From Collinsella sp. TM10-22 (GTDB taxonomy: Bacteria > Actinomycetota > Coriobacteriia > Coriobacteriales > Coriobacteriaceae), in contig NZ_QSOC01000011.1 in NCBI RefSeq assembly GCF_003466125.1, positions 1 to 39,450 of the forward strand: DNA of 39,450 nucleotides, read 5' to 3'. The notes under the pieces were generated by a model, which was given only the letters and a program-made list of their open reading frames with translations, searched no databases and was not told the origin of the DNA. Position numbers and translations under genes: made by a program. Shown in pieces: positions 19,324 to 26,381 of this stretch. Position 1 is the first letter of the stretch; each line of letters opens with the position of its first letter.

Positions 19324-21339
19324 CTACATCACCTCCGCGTGAGGGGTCAAACCATTTGCCTTGAGCACCTCGTCGGGGAGCTCGGAATAGAAGTGCTCGG
19401 TGCCAGGTACGCGCTTGAAGACCGGACGGGTGTCCAGGCCAATGCGCGGATGGCTCGAGCGGGGCGCGAAGCGATCGCCCTTGGGAAAATCGCGCGGGCT
19501 CGGAACGGCGCCGGGCACCTGGTGCAGGCGGCCCGAACCGCTCTCGATGGACAGAACGGAGCCCAGAAGACCGCGGGTGTACTCGTGGATCGGGTTGGTG
19601 AGCAGCTCCTTGGTGGGCGCCTGCTCGATAACCTGACCGGCGTACATAACCGTGATGTTATGGGCAACCTCGGCGACCAGAGCCAAGTCATGCGAGACGA
19701 AGATCATGGCAAAGCCGAGCTTGGCCTGAAGATCGTTGAGCAGCTTGATGACCTGCTTCTGGACGGTAACGTCCAGAGCGGTCGTGGGCTCGTCGCAGAT
19801 AACCAGCTTGGGGTCGCGGGTAAGGGCCATAGCGATCAGGACGCGCTGACGCTGGCCGCCGGAAAGCTCGTGCGGATAGCTCTCGAGCGTACGCTTGGGA
19901 TCGAGGCCAACGAGCTCCAGGAGCTCCTCGGCGCTGCGGGTGCCGCCGCGCTTGGTGAGCTGCTTCATCTGAGCGGAGATGAGCATCGAGGGGTTGAGCG
20001 AGGACAGAGCGTCCTGATAAACCATGGCGATATCGGTACCGCGCAGGCCGAACCACTCCTTCTTGCTCATCTTGAGCAGGTCACGGCCTTCCCAGAGGAC
20101 CTCGCCGGAAAGATGCTCGTCCTCATCGGTCAGGCCCATGATGGCCAGCGTGGTGATGGACTTACCGCAACCGGACTCGCCCACCAGACCCATGGTCTGA
20201 CCGGGGCGGACATCAAAGTTGACATGGTCGACGACGTTGATATCACCGTGGTGCTCAAACTGGATGCAGAAATCGCGGACCGAAAGGATCGGCTCGACAG
20301 ACTCATCGGGCACGTGGCGGTCGTTACGCTTGAGCTCGACATCGCGCAGGGCGCCAAGGCGAGCGGAGAGGGACTGAGCCTGCTCCTTGTAGGCACGAAC
20401 GGGGTCGGAGACCAGCAGGTCGGCCTCGCGGCGCTTGGAAGAATCGGTCGGATCCAGGGCAGCGGAGGGAGCGGCGGCCATAGCGTCGGTAATGCCCTCG
20501 GACAGGATGTTGAGCGCCAGACAGGTGATCATAATGGCCAGGCCCGGGAACAGCGCCTGCCACCAACGGCCGGCGAGCACGCCACCGCGGGCGTCGGCAA
20601 GAATGTTGCCCCACGTAGCGGTGGGCTCCTGGATGCCAGCGCCGATGAAGGTCAGCGAAGCCTCGAAGATGATGGCGTCTGCGACCAGGGTGACGGTAAA
20701 GACCATGATCGGGGCGATGCAGTTGCGCAGAACATGCTTGATCAGAATCCACGGAGCCTTGGCGCCGGACACGATGACCGCGCGGACATAGTCCTCGCCG
20801 TACTCGGACACGATGTTGGCGCGCACGATACGGGCGATCTGCGGGGTGTACATAAAGCCGATCGCAAAGATGATCGACGGCACGGAATTGCCCAGGATGG
20901 AAACGAAGACGGCTGCGAGGGCGATACCCGGGATGGACATGATGATGTCCAGGATACGCATGATCGCCTCAGAGACAGACTTGCGCGAAACCGCCGCAAG
21001 AGCGCCGACAACAGAGCCGCAGACCAAAGCCATGGCGGTAGCACCAAAGCCGATGATCAGCGAGTAACGGCCGCCGTAGAGCATACGCGAAAGGATGTCG
21101 CGGCCCTTGTCGTCGGTACCGAAGATAAAGCCGCCACCAGGCGCCTGGCGCGCGGTGAAAATATCGACCGGGCTATAGGGGGCAAGCAGGGGTGCCAGGA
21201 TCGCAGTCAGGGCGACCAGCACCAGCACGACGGCGGCAATCTTAGAAGATAGCGCCATCTTCTTCCAGCCACCGAGCTTGAGCCCCTTGGAAGCAGCCTT
21301 CTCGAGCTGTTCGGTTTGCTTCTCTCGAATCTTTACCAT
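19324..21339 (-). CDS. Fused permease-ATPase (DppC-DppD) of a PepT-family importer
   Basis: This is a single 671-residue chain. Residues 1 to about 300 form a DppC-type permease with a cytoplasmic N-tail, a first membrane helix at about 30-52, FGTDDKGRD, and an EAA-like loop VSGAKAPWILIKHVLRN. After a charged linker (about 300-350) comes a DppD-type ATPase: GESGCGKS, SGGQRQR, VICDEPTTALD, VSHDLA. The tail that normally holds the Fe-S cysteines reads GDRFAPRSSHP, with none of them. The reading frame is continuous over 2 kb, so it is a genuine fusion. It sits 3 nt after the other permease gene. By context it imports sialic acid or a related sugar, as PepT-family transporters do in some other bacteria. 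Confidence 0.92.
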   Translation of the reverse strand: MVKIREKQTEQLEKAASKGLKLGGWKKMALSSKIAAVVLVLVALTAILAPLLAPYSPVDIFTARQAPGGGFIFGTDDKGRDILSRMLYGGRYSLIIGFGATAMALVCGSVVGALAAVSRKSVSEAIMRILDIIMSIPGIALAAVFVSILGNSVPSIIFAIGFMYTPQIARIVRANIVSEYGEDYVRAVIVSGAKAPWILIKHVLRNCIAPIMVFTVTLVADAIIFEASLTFIGAGIQEPTATWGNILADARGGVLAGRWWQALFPGLAIMITCLALNILSEGITDAMAAAPSAALDPTDSSKRREADLLVSDPVRAYKEQAQSLSARLGALRDVELKRNDRHVPDESVEPILSVRDFCIQFEHHGDINVVDHVNFDVRPGQTMGLVGESGCGKSITTLAIMGLTDEDEHLSGEVLWEGRDLLKMSKKEWFGLRGTDIAMVYQDALSSLNPSMLISAQMKQLTKRGGTRSAEELLELVGLDPKRTLESYPHELSGGQRQRVLIAMALTRDPKLVICDEPTTALDVTVQKQVIKLLNDLQAKLGFAMIFVSHDLALVAEVAHNITVMYAGQVIEQAPTKELLTNPIHEYTRGLLGSVLSIESGSGRLHQVPGAVPSPRDFPKGDRFAPRSSHPRIGLDTRPVFKRVPGTEHFYSELPDEVLKANGLTPHAEVM

Positions 21340-21342
21340 AAT

Positions 21343-22299
21343 CTACACCGTCCTGATGCGCGGGTTGATGAGCAGGTAGAGCATGTCAACCACGATGTTG
21401 ATGATGATGAAGGCAAGAGCAACGACGATGACGACGCCCTGAACCAAGTTCGCCTCGTTGCCCTGAACGCCCTGCAGAATCGCGGTACCCATGCCCGGGA
21501 GGTTGAAGATAACCTCAATGACGACGGCACCGCCCATGAGGTAGCCGATCTTAAGGCCGAGGGTGGTGACCGGGGTAATCAGCGCATTGCGAAGAACGTT
21601 GATACCGACGACGACCTTTTCGGGAACGCCGGCACCGCGAGCCATACGGACATAGTCCTTATCGAGCTCCTCAACCATGGCGGTACGCACGATACGAGTC
21701 ATCTGGCCCGTCAGCGGAAATGCCAAGGCGATGGCGGGCATGATCATGCGTCCCAGATAACCAGCCGGATTCGTGGTGAAGTGAGGCAGGGCGCCCGATG
21801 CTGGGAGCACCTTAAGGTAGGAAGAGAACAGCAAAATCAACAGAACGGCAAGCCAGAACGACGGGGTTGCCAAGCCGGCAATGGAAAAGACGCGGATCAC
21901 TTGGTCCGGCCATTTATCGCGATACAGCGCCGCGATGACGCCGAGCAAAAACGAAACGACCGCGCCGATGGCAAGACCGATAAAGGTCAGCTGCATCGTG
22001 ACGGGCAGGGCCGTGGAGATGCGCTTGGCAACAGAGTTGCGAGCAGCGCCGTAGGTGCCCATGTCGCCGTGGATCAAGTCGCCCATATAGCGCACATAAC
22101 GCACGGGCCAGGGGTCGTCCAGACCATACTTCTCATGGTACTCGGCAACCGCCTCGGGCGAGGCACCGTCACCCAACGCCGTGTAGGCGGGGTCGGTCTT
22201 GGAGAACGACATAAGGAAGAACACCAGGACGGTGACGCCCAATGCCATGATCGGCAGCGCGACAAGACGCCTTCCAATCAAACGTAGAAAGTTGTTCAC
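21343..22299 (-). CDS. PepT-family ABC transporter permease, DppB type
   Basis: This is an inner-membrane permease of 318 residues starting at a GTG (22299) with a GGGGAG RBS. A longer TTG start at 22332 has no good RBS. The N-terminal helix is RRLVALPIMALGVTVLVFFLM. A large outer loop lies at about 35-85, and the EAA loop is GAGVPEKVVVGINVLRNALI. It pairs with the permease half of the downstream fusion. A 157-nt hairpin-rich gap separates it from the binding-protein gene. Confidence 0.92.
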   Translation of the reverse strand: MNNFLRLIGRRLVALPIMALGVTVLVFFLMSFSKTDPAYTALGDGASPEAVAEYHEKYGLDDPWPVRYVRYMGDLIHGDMGTYGAARNSVAKRISTALPVTMQLTFIGLAIGAVVSFLLGVIAALYRDKWPDQVIRVFSIAGLATPSFWLAVLLILLFSSYLKVLPASGALPHFTTNPAGYLGRMIMPAIALAFPLTGQMTRIVRTAMVEELDKDYVRMARGAGVPEKVVVGINVLRNALITPVTTLGLKIGYLMGGAVVIEVIFNLPGMGTAILQGVQGNEANLVQGVVIVVALAFIIINIVVDMLYLLINPRIRTV

Positions 22300-22339
22300 G
22301 TTCTCTCCCCTTTCTTTTGTCGGTAGGACCAACTGGTAT

Positions 22340-22457
22340 ATGAGTACGGATACTCATTACAAGACCCGAGCGACATCGTTGCCGCCCGGGTCTTTGTTTC
22401 AACTATGAGGATACGGTCTCAACGACCGGTATCCTGCATATAGACTCAAGCGAGTCT
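22340..22457 (-). other. Four consecutive hairpins between binding protein and permease genes
   Basis: From the binding-protein stop onward, on the minus strand, there are four inverted repeats: AGACTC/GAGTCT (22442-22457), AGGATAC-GGTC/GACCGGTATCCT (22408-22435), AAGACCCG/CGGGTCTT (22361-22394) and ATGAGTA/TACTCAT (22340-22357). None has a clear minus-strand T tract. They probably stabilise the upstream mRNA or cause partial termination, which would favour binding-protein over permease synthesis. Confidence 0.7.
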
Positions 22458-24070
22458 TACGCCTTGACGGTCGCGACGCCCTTAAAGGACATGCTCGTCG
22501 TGCCGATGCCCTTGAAACCATCGAGGGCCTCGCCGTTGGGCGCGGTGGACGGATCGTCCCAAGAAGCGGAGACGGTCTTGACGTGGACAACGGGGTACAG
22601 AACGGCGTTGTCGGCGATGATGTCGAAGCACTCGTTCCACTTCTTCTGCTGCTCGTCGCCCTCGGCGGCAAGAGCCTCGTCCATGAGTCCGTGGAGCTTC
22701 TCCCACTCAGCGGACTCCTTCCACGGGCAACGGGTCTGCATCCAGACGTTGTCGCCAAACCACCAGTTGAGCAGCAGGTCGGGGTCAGCGCCGAAGCAGG
22801 AAGGATCGCCAGGGGCAAGGAGGATATCGTAAGCCTCGCCGCCGTCAATGGCAGCGTAGGTGGCCGGCGAGGTATCGGTCTGGATGGTCACATCGAAGCC
22901 GAGAGCGTCAAGGTCGTTCTTGACCTGGGCAGCCATGCCCTTAATCTGCTCGTTATCGGTGGTGCGCAGGGTGATGGCGCCCGGGGTGATGCCGGACTCC
23001 TCGATGAGCTTCTTAGCCTTCTTGGCGTCGGTCTTGTACACCGTGGAGGCCTCATGATAGTTGGTAAAGCTCTTGGGCAGGTAGCAGCTGGCGGCGGTAG
23101 CAAGGCCGGCGAAGGTGTTGCTGATCATCTTCTCGGTGTCGAGCGCATACATAACGGCCTGACGGACCTTGACGTCGTTCCAAGGCGCCTTGGCGACGTT
23201 GAACATGATGAAGCGGGTACCGAAGCCCTGAACGTTGTCAATCTTGCAGCCAGCGCTCTCGAGCTGATCGACGGCGTCAGCGGTAACGAGCTCCATGACG
23301 AGCGTGGAGCCTTCCTGCTGAGCAGTGACGCGAGCGGTGGGGTCGGTCAGGATGCTGTACTGGATCTTCTCGTCCTCGGCAGCATACTCACCGTTGTACT
23401 CGGGGTTGGGAACCAGGGTGATCTCGGTGTCGGAGATGGCATCGTACATCCAGGGGCCGGAGCCGATCGGCTGTTTGGCGCGATCCTCCTCGGCCTGGGT
23501 GGCCGGGGTAACGCGGATGATGGCCAGACGATCCTTGAGCAGGGAGAAGTTGGGGACCTTGGTCTTGACCGTCACGGTGCTGGCGTCCTTGGCCTCGATG
23601 GACTCGAAAGGCTGGAAGAACGGAGCATAGGTAGCGGAAGCGGCGCAAGCGTTGTAGGAAGCCACAACGTCGTCAGCGGTGACCTCAGTACCATCGGAGA
23701 ACTTGGCGCCCTTACGGATGGTGACCTCGAAGGTGGTGTCATCCACAGACTTGGGATCGTCAGTAGCGAGCTCGTTGAAAGTGCTGTAGTCGTGGTAATC
23801 GATGCCGTAGAGGCCCTCGATGACATGCCAGTTGGCACCCAGGCCAACAGCGGAACCGGTGGTGGCGGGATCGAAGCTGGACGGAGCGTAAGCGGAACCA
23901 GCGGTGATCACGCCGCCGCCACGGTTGGCGGAATCGGTGGAGCCGGAAGCGGAACCCTCGTCGCTAGAGCTGCCACCGCAGCCAGTGAGACCAAGGCCGG
24001 CGACAGCAGCGACGCTGCCGGTGAGGCCGAGGAACGAACGCCTGGACATACCCTTGTTGATGATGGCCAT
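22457..24070 (-). CDS. Substrate-binding lipoprotein (SBP_bac_5) of the sialate-operon importer
   Basis: This is the family-5 extracytoplasmic binding protein, 537 residues from the ATG at 24070 (RBS AGGAGA, 4 nt spacing). The N-terminus has a clear twin-arginine motif SRRSFLG, a hydrophobic stretch and a lipobox LTGC, followed by a Ser/Gly-rich linker. It is predicted to be exported folded and lipid-anchored. Family features are the ITAGSAYAPSSFDPATT opening of the mature protein and IRKGAKFSDGTEVTADDV. It is the first gene of the operon. Family-5 proteins bind peptides, nickel, opines or sugars; sialic acid is inferred from the downstream catabolic genes. Confidence 0.88.
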   Translation of the reverse strand: MAIINKGMSRRSFLGLTGSVAAVAGLGLTGCGGSSSDEGSASGSTDSANRGGGVITAGSAYAPSSFDPATTGSAVGLGANWHVIEGLYGIDYHDYSTFNELATDDPKSVDDTTFEVTIRKGAKFSDGTEVTADDVVASYNACAASATYAPFFQPFESIEAKDASTVTVKTKVPNFSLLKDRLAIIRVTPATQAEEDRAKQPIGSGPWMYDAISDTEITLVPNPEYNGEYAAEDEKIQYSILTDPTARVTAQQEGSTLVMELVTADAVDQLESAGCKIDNVQGFGTRFIMFNVAKAPWNDVKVRQAVMYALDTEKMISNTFAGLATAASCYLPKSFTNYHEASTVYKTDAKKAKKLIEESGITPGAITLRTTDNEQIKGMAAQVKNDLDALGFDVTIQTDTSPATYAAIDGGEAYDILLAPGDPSCFGADPDLLLNWWFGDNVWMQTRCPWKESAEWEKLHGLMDEALAAEGDEQQKKWNECFDIIADNAVLYPVVHVKTVSASWDDPSTAPNGEALDGFKGIGTTSMSFKGVATVKA

Positions 24071-24206
24071 CTCTTCTCCTATCAATAGAGAATCTTACTC
24101 GGGAGCACCTAGACTTGCCCCCGCGCAACTTGCGGACGATATATACCTTACCTACCGACGAACCCAACTGAGGTGCCGCGCTCGGCGACCGATACATACA
24201 TCCGCT

Positions 24207-24229
24207 TGAACGGTATTTACTACCGTTCA
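24207..24229. promoter_or_regulatory. Operator-like palindrome on the proximal nan promoter
   Basis: TGAACGGTA, 5 nt, TACCGTTCA is a perfect 9-bp inverted repeat. Its centre coincides with the proposed -10 at 24217-24222. A repressor bound here would block RNA polymerase. No regulator gene lies beside it in this window. Confidence 0.65.
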
Positions 24230-24245
24230 CCGAATTCATTGACAA
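24217..24245 (-). promoter_or_regulatory. Proximal promoter of the sialate operon
   Basis: The minus strand reads TTGTCA (24240-24245), 17 nt, TAGTAA (24217-24222). It lies about 150 nt before the binding-protein ATG. The palindrome overlaps the -10. Confidence 0.6.
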
Positions 24246-24305
24246 ATGATTCGCCAGACAGTATGTATCGACGAGGTGAGATATCAGTCTTCGTCAACCC
24301 GCAGG

Positions 24306-24334
24306 ATATCAGGGTTTTCACTTGGGTTAGTCAA
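24306..24334 (-). promoter_or_regulatory. Distal promoter of the sialate operon
   Basis: The minus strand reads TTGACT (24329-24334), 17 nt, TGATAT (24306-24311). The -35 overlaps the LacI-like box at 24330-24343. Confidence 0.5.
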
Positions 24335-24343
24335 ACGTTTTAC
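24330..24343. promoter_or_regulatory. LacI-family-like box upstream of the sialate operon
   Basis: The minus strand reads GTAAAACGTTTGAC, palindromic except for one base pair, with a central CG. It shares TAAAACGTTT with the palindrome upstream of gap (11695-11708). Confidence 0.45.
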
Positions 24344-24434
24344 CGTTAATAAAACCCGAAACCAGCAGGCAATCATGGCGAAATAAATGGTTGAAAATCG
24401 CGCAATCATGTATATCAGCTGTTTAGGCTCGTGT

Positions 24435-26375
24435 TTAGTTTTCGGATTGCTTTGCCGCCGCCCCGGAACGCTCGGCATCCCACGCAACGAGCGTCTCGTG
24501 AACCGCTTTGGCGACATCGGCAGGAATGCCTCGAACTTCCGCGATCTCTTGCTCGCTCGCCGCGCGCAAACGCTTCATCGAGCCAAAATGACGCATAATG
24601 GCACGTTTTCTGGTGGGTCCCACCCCTGGAACGTCATCGAGTATCGAAACCGTCATGGCCTTATCGCGCAGCTCGCGATGGAATGTAATTGCAAAACGGT
24701 GCGATTCATCGCGAACCTGTTTGATTAGATAGAGCGAAGCAGACCCGGTCGGCAGCACGACGGGCGTCTCGTCCCAAGGCACGAAAACCTCCTCATCGGC
24801 CTTTGCCAAGCCGCAAACTGGTATATCGAGCCCCAGGGCCTCAAGTTGTTTGATCGCAGCCGTCAATTGCGGTTTGCCGCCGTCGACAACAAGCAGATCG
24901 GGCCGCGAGCCAAAGCGCTCATCGGCCATGCGTTCGGGAGCGTAGCGTCGTCCCAAAACCTCGGACATCGACACGAAGTCGTTTGCCTCGTCCAATTCGG
25001 CCTGAATTTTAAAACGACGGTACTGGCTCTTGTCAGCGCGCCCGTTGGTAAACACTACCATCGAGGCGACGGTAAAGGTTCCGTGCAGCGTCGAGATATC
25101 GAAGCACTCGATACGCATCGGCGGCGCCGGCAGCGCCAGCGCGCTTTCGAGCTCCAGGAGCGCTTGATTGGTGCGGTCGTCAGCGTACCCCGTTCGCATC
25201 ATGTAGCGCATGAGGGCATGGCGCGCATTTTTGGATGCCATAGCGAGCAAACGGTGCTTTTCGCCACGCTGCGGCCTATGGAGATGGCAGGAACGCTCGC
25301 GCTTGCCTGCAAGCCACTCCCCCAGCGCCTCCGCATCCTCAAGCTCGACGGAGAGGTTGACCTCAGCTGGAATATCAGCCGTCTCATCGTAATAGCGTTT
25401 AAGAAAGCCCGACTGGAGCTCTTCCTCGTCAACATCAAGACCCTTGTCGAGAATGAACTCGCAGGTGCGAACTGTTCGGCCCTCGCGAACGACGAAGACG
25501 CAAGCGGCGGAGATGGTCTCTTCGCGATAGAAACCGATGACATCGATATCGACACTGGAGGGAAAAACGACTTGCTGACGATCGTCCAGACCCCTGATGA
25601 CCTCCAAACGACGTTTGACGCGTGCCGCGCGCTCAAAGTCGAGCGCCTCGGCGGCATCCGTCATCTCGGAGGTCAGCTCATCGACGACATCCTTGCGATG
25701 GCCCGACAAAAAGCGCTCGACACGCTTGACGTTCTTGGCATAGTCTGCCGGGGAAATCGCACCGACACACGCACCCGGTCCGCGCCCGACATGGTAGTCA
25801 AAGCAGGGGCGCCCGTTTTGCGCGCAAATCATATTGACGATGTCTTCCTCGCCCTTGTGGGACTCGACGATACGGCGGCAACGACGCCACTCCGCACAGG
25901 ATGCGGAGCAAATGGGAATAACCTTGCGCAGCGTATCTATCGTCTCACGTGCCGCACGGCTATCGGTATAGGGTCCAAAATAGCGCGTTCCCGGCTTATG
26001 ACGCTCACGCGTGTATTTGATAGCGGGATACAGGTCGCCCTTTGTAATGGCGATAAAGGGGTAGCTCTTGTCATCCTTGAGGTCGACGTTAAAGTACGGA
26101 TGGTACTGACCAATCAAATTGCGCTCGAGCACCAACGCCTCATGCTCGGTCTCCACCACGATATAGTCAAAGCTCGCCACCAGCTGCATCATCAGCGGGA
26201 TCTTTTGACGCTCATCCTGCAGTGTCACGTATTGACGCATGCGGGCGCGTAGGTTTTTCGCCTTGCCCACGTAGATGACATCGCCCTTGGCGTCTTTCCA
26301 AAGGTAGCAGCCGGGCTGCGTGGGAACGCGCGAAACCTGCTCGGCAAGCGTTGGAATGTTGTCGTGACCGACCAT
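24435..26375 (-). CDS. uvrC: UvrABC excinuclease subunit C
   Basis: UvrC makes both incisions in nucleotide excision repair after UvrB loads at the lesion. From the ATG at 26375 there are 646 residues; a GTG at 26381 is an alternative. In order it has the GIY-YIG nuclease (about 14-96, GCYLW and IYVGKAKNLRAR), a Cys-rich segment (156-203), a UVR motif (about 245-275, ALDFERAARVKRRL), the RNase H-like endonuclease domain (IECFDIST, VVDGGKPQL) and C-terminal helix-hairpin-helix motifs (DVPGVGPTRKRAI). The Cys-rich part is unusual: Gly199 stands where the third Fe-S Cys is expected, and an insertion brings extra cysteines. It follows murJ directly. Confidence 0.95.
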   Translation of the reverse strand: MVGHDNIPTLAEQVSRVPTQPGCYLWKDAKGDVIYVGKAKNLRARMRQYVTLQDERQKIPLMMQLVASFDYIVVETEHEALVLERNLIGQYHPYFNVDLKDDKSYPFIAITKGDLYPAIKYTRERHKPGTRYFGPYTDSRAARETIDTLRKVIPICSASCAEWRRCRRIVESHKGEEDIVNMICAQNGRPCFDYHVGRGPGACVGAISPADYAKNVKRVERFLSGHRKDVVDELTSEMTDAAEALDFERAARVKRRLEVIRGLDDRQQVVFPSSVDIDVIGFYREETISAACVFVVREGRTVRTCEFILDKGLDVDEEELQSGFLKRYYDETADIPAEVNLSVELEDAEALGEWLAGKRERSCHLHRPQRGEKHRLLAMASKNARHALMRYMMRTGYADDRTNQALLELESALALPAPPMRIECFDISTLHGTFTVASMVVFTNGRADKSQYRRFKIQAELDEANDFVSMSEVLGRRYAPERMADERFGSRPDLLVVDGGKPQLTAAIKQLEALGLDIPVCGLAKADEEVFVPWDETPVVLPTGSASLYLIKQVRDESHRFAITFHRELRDKAMTVSILDDVPGVGPTRKRAIMRHFGSMKRLRAASEQEIAEVRGIPADVAKAVHETLVAWDAERSGAAAKQSEN

Positions 26376-26381
26376 GCGCAC

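Larger units (their letters stand above)
24190..24270. repeat. 10-bp inverted repeat pair flanking the nan operator
   Basis: CGATACATAC (24190-24199) and GTATGTATCG (24261-24270) are perfect inverted copies 61 nt apart. They enclose the proposed promoter and the inner palindrome at 24207-24229. They could be paired half-sites for a looping regulator. Confidence 0.6.

Noticed and set aside
18274..21252. A 992-codon open frame on the plus strand opposite the transporter genes
   Set aside because: It lies wholly antisense to two clear ABC transporter genes, has low-complexity composition without recognisable domains, and exists because GC-rich codons suppress stops on the other strand.
24284..24517. 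A 77-codon minus-strand frame spanning the uvrC end and the nan upstream region
   Set aside because: Half of it is uvrC read in another frame. The rest overlaps the proposed promoters, and no RBS or known domain is seen.
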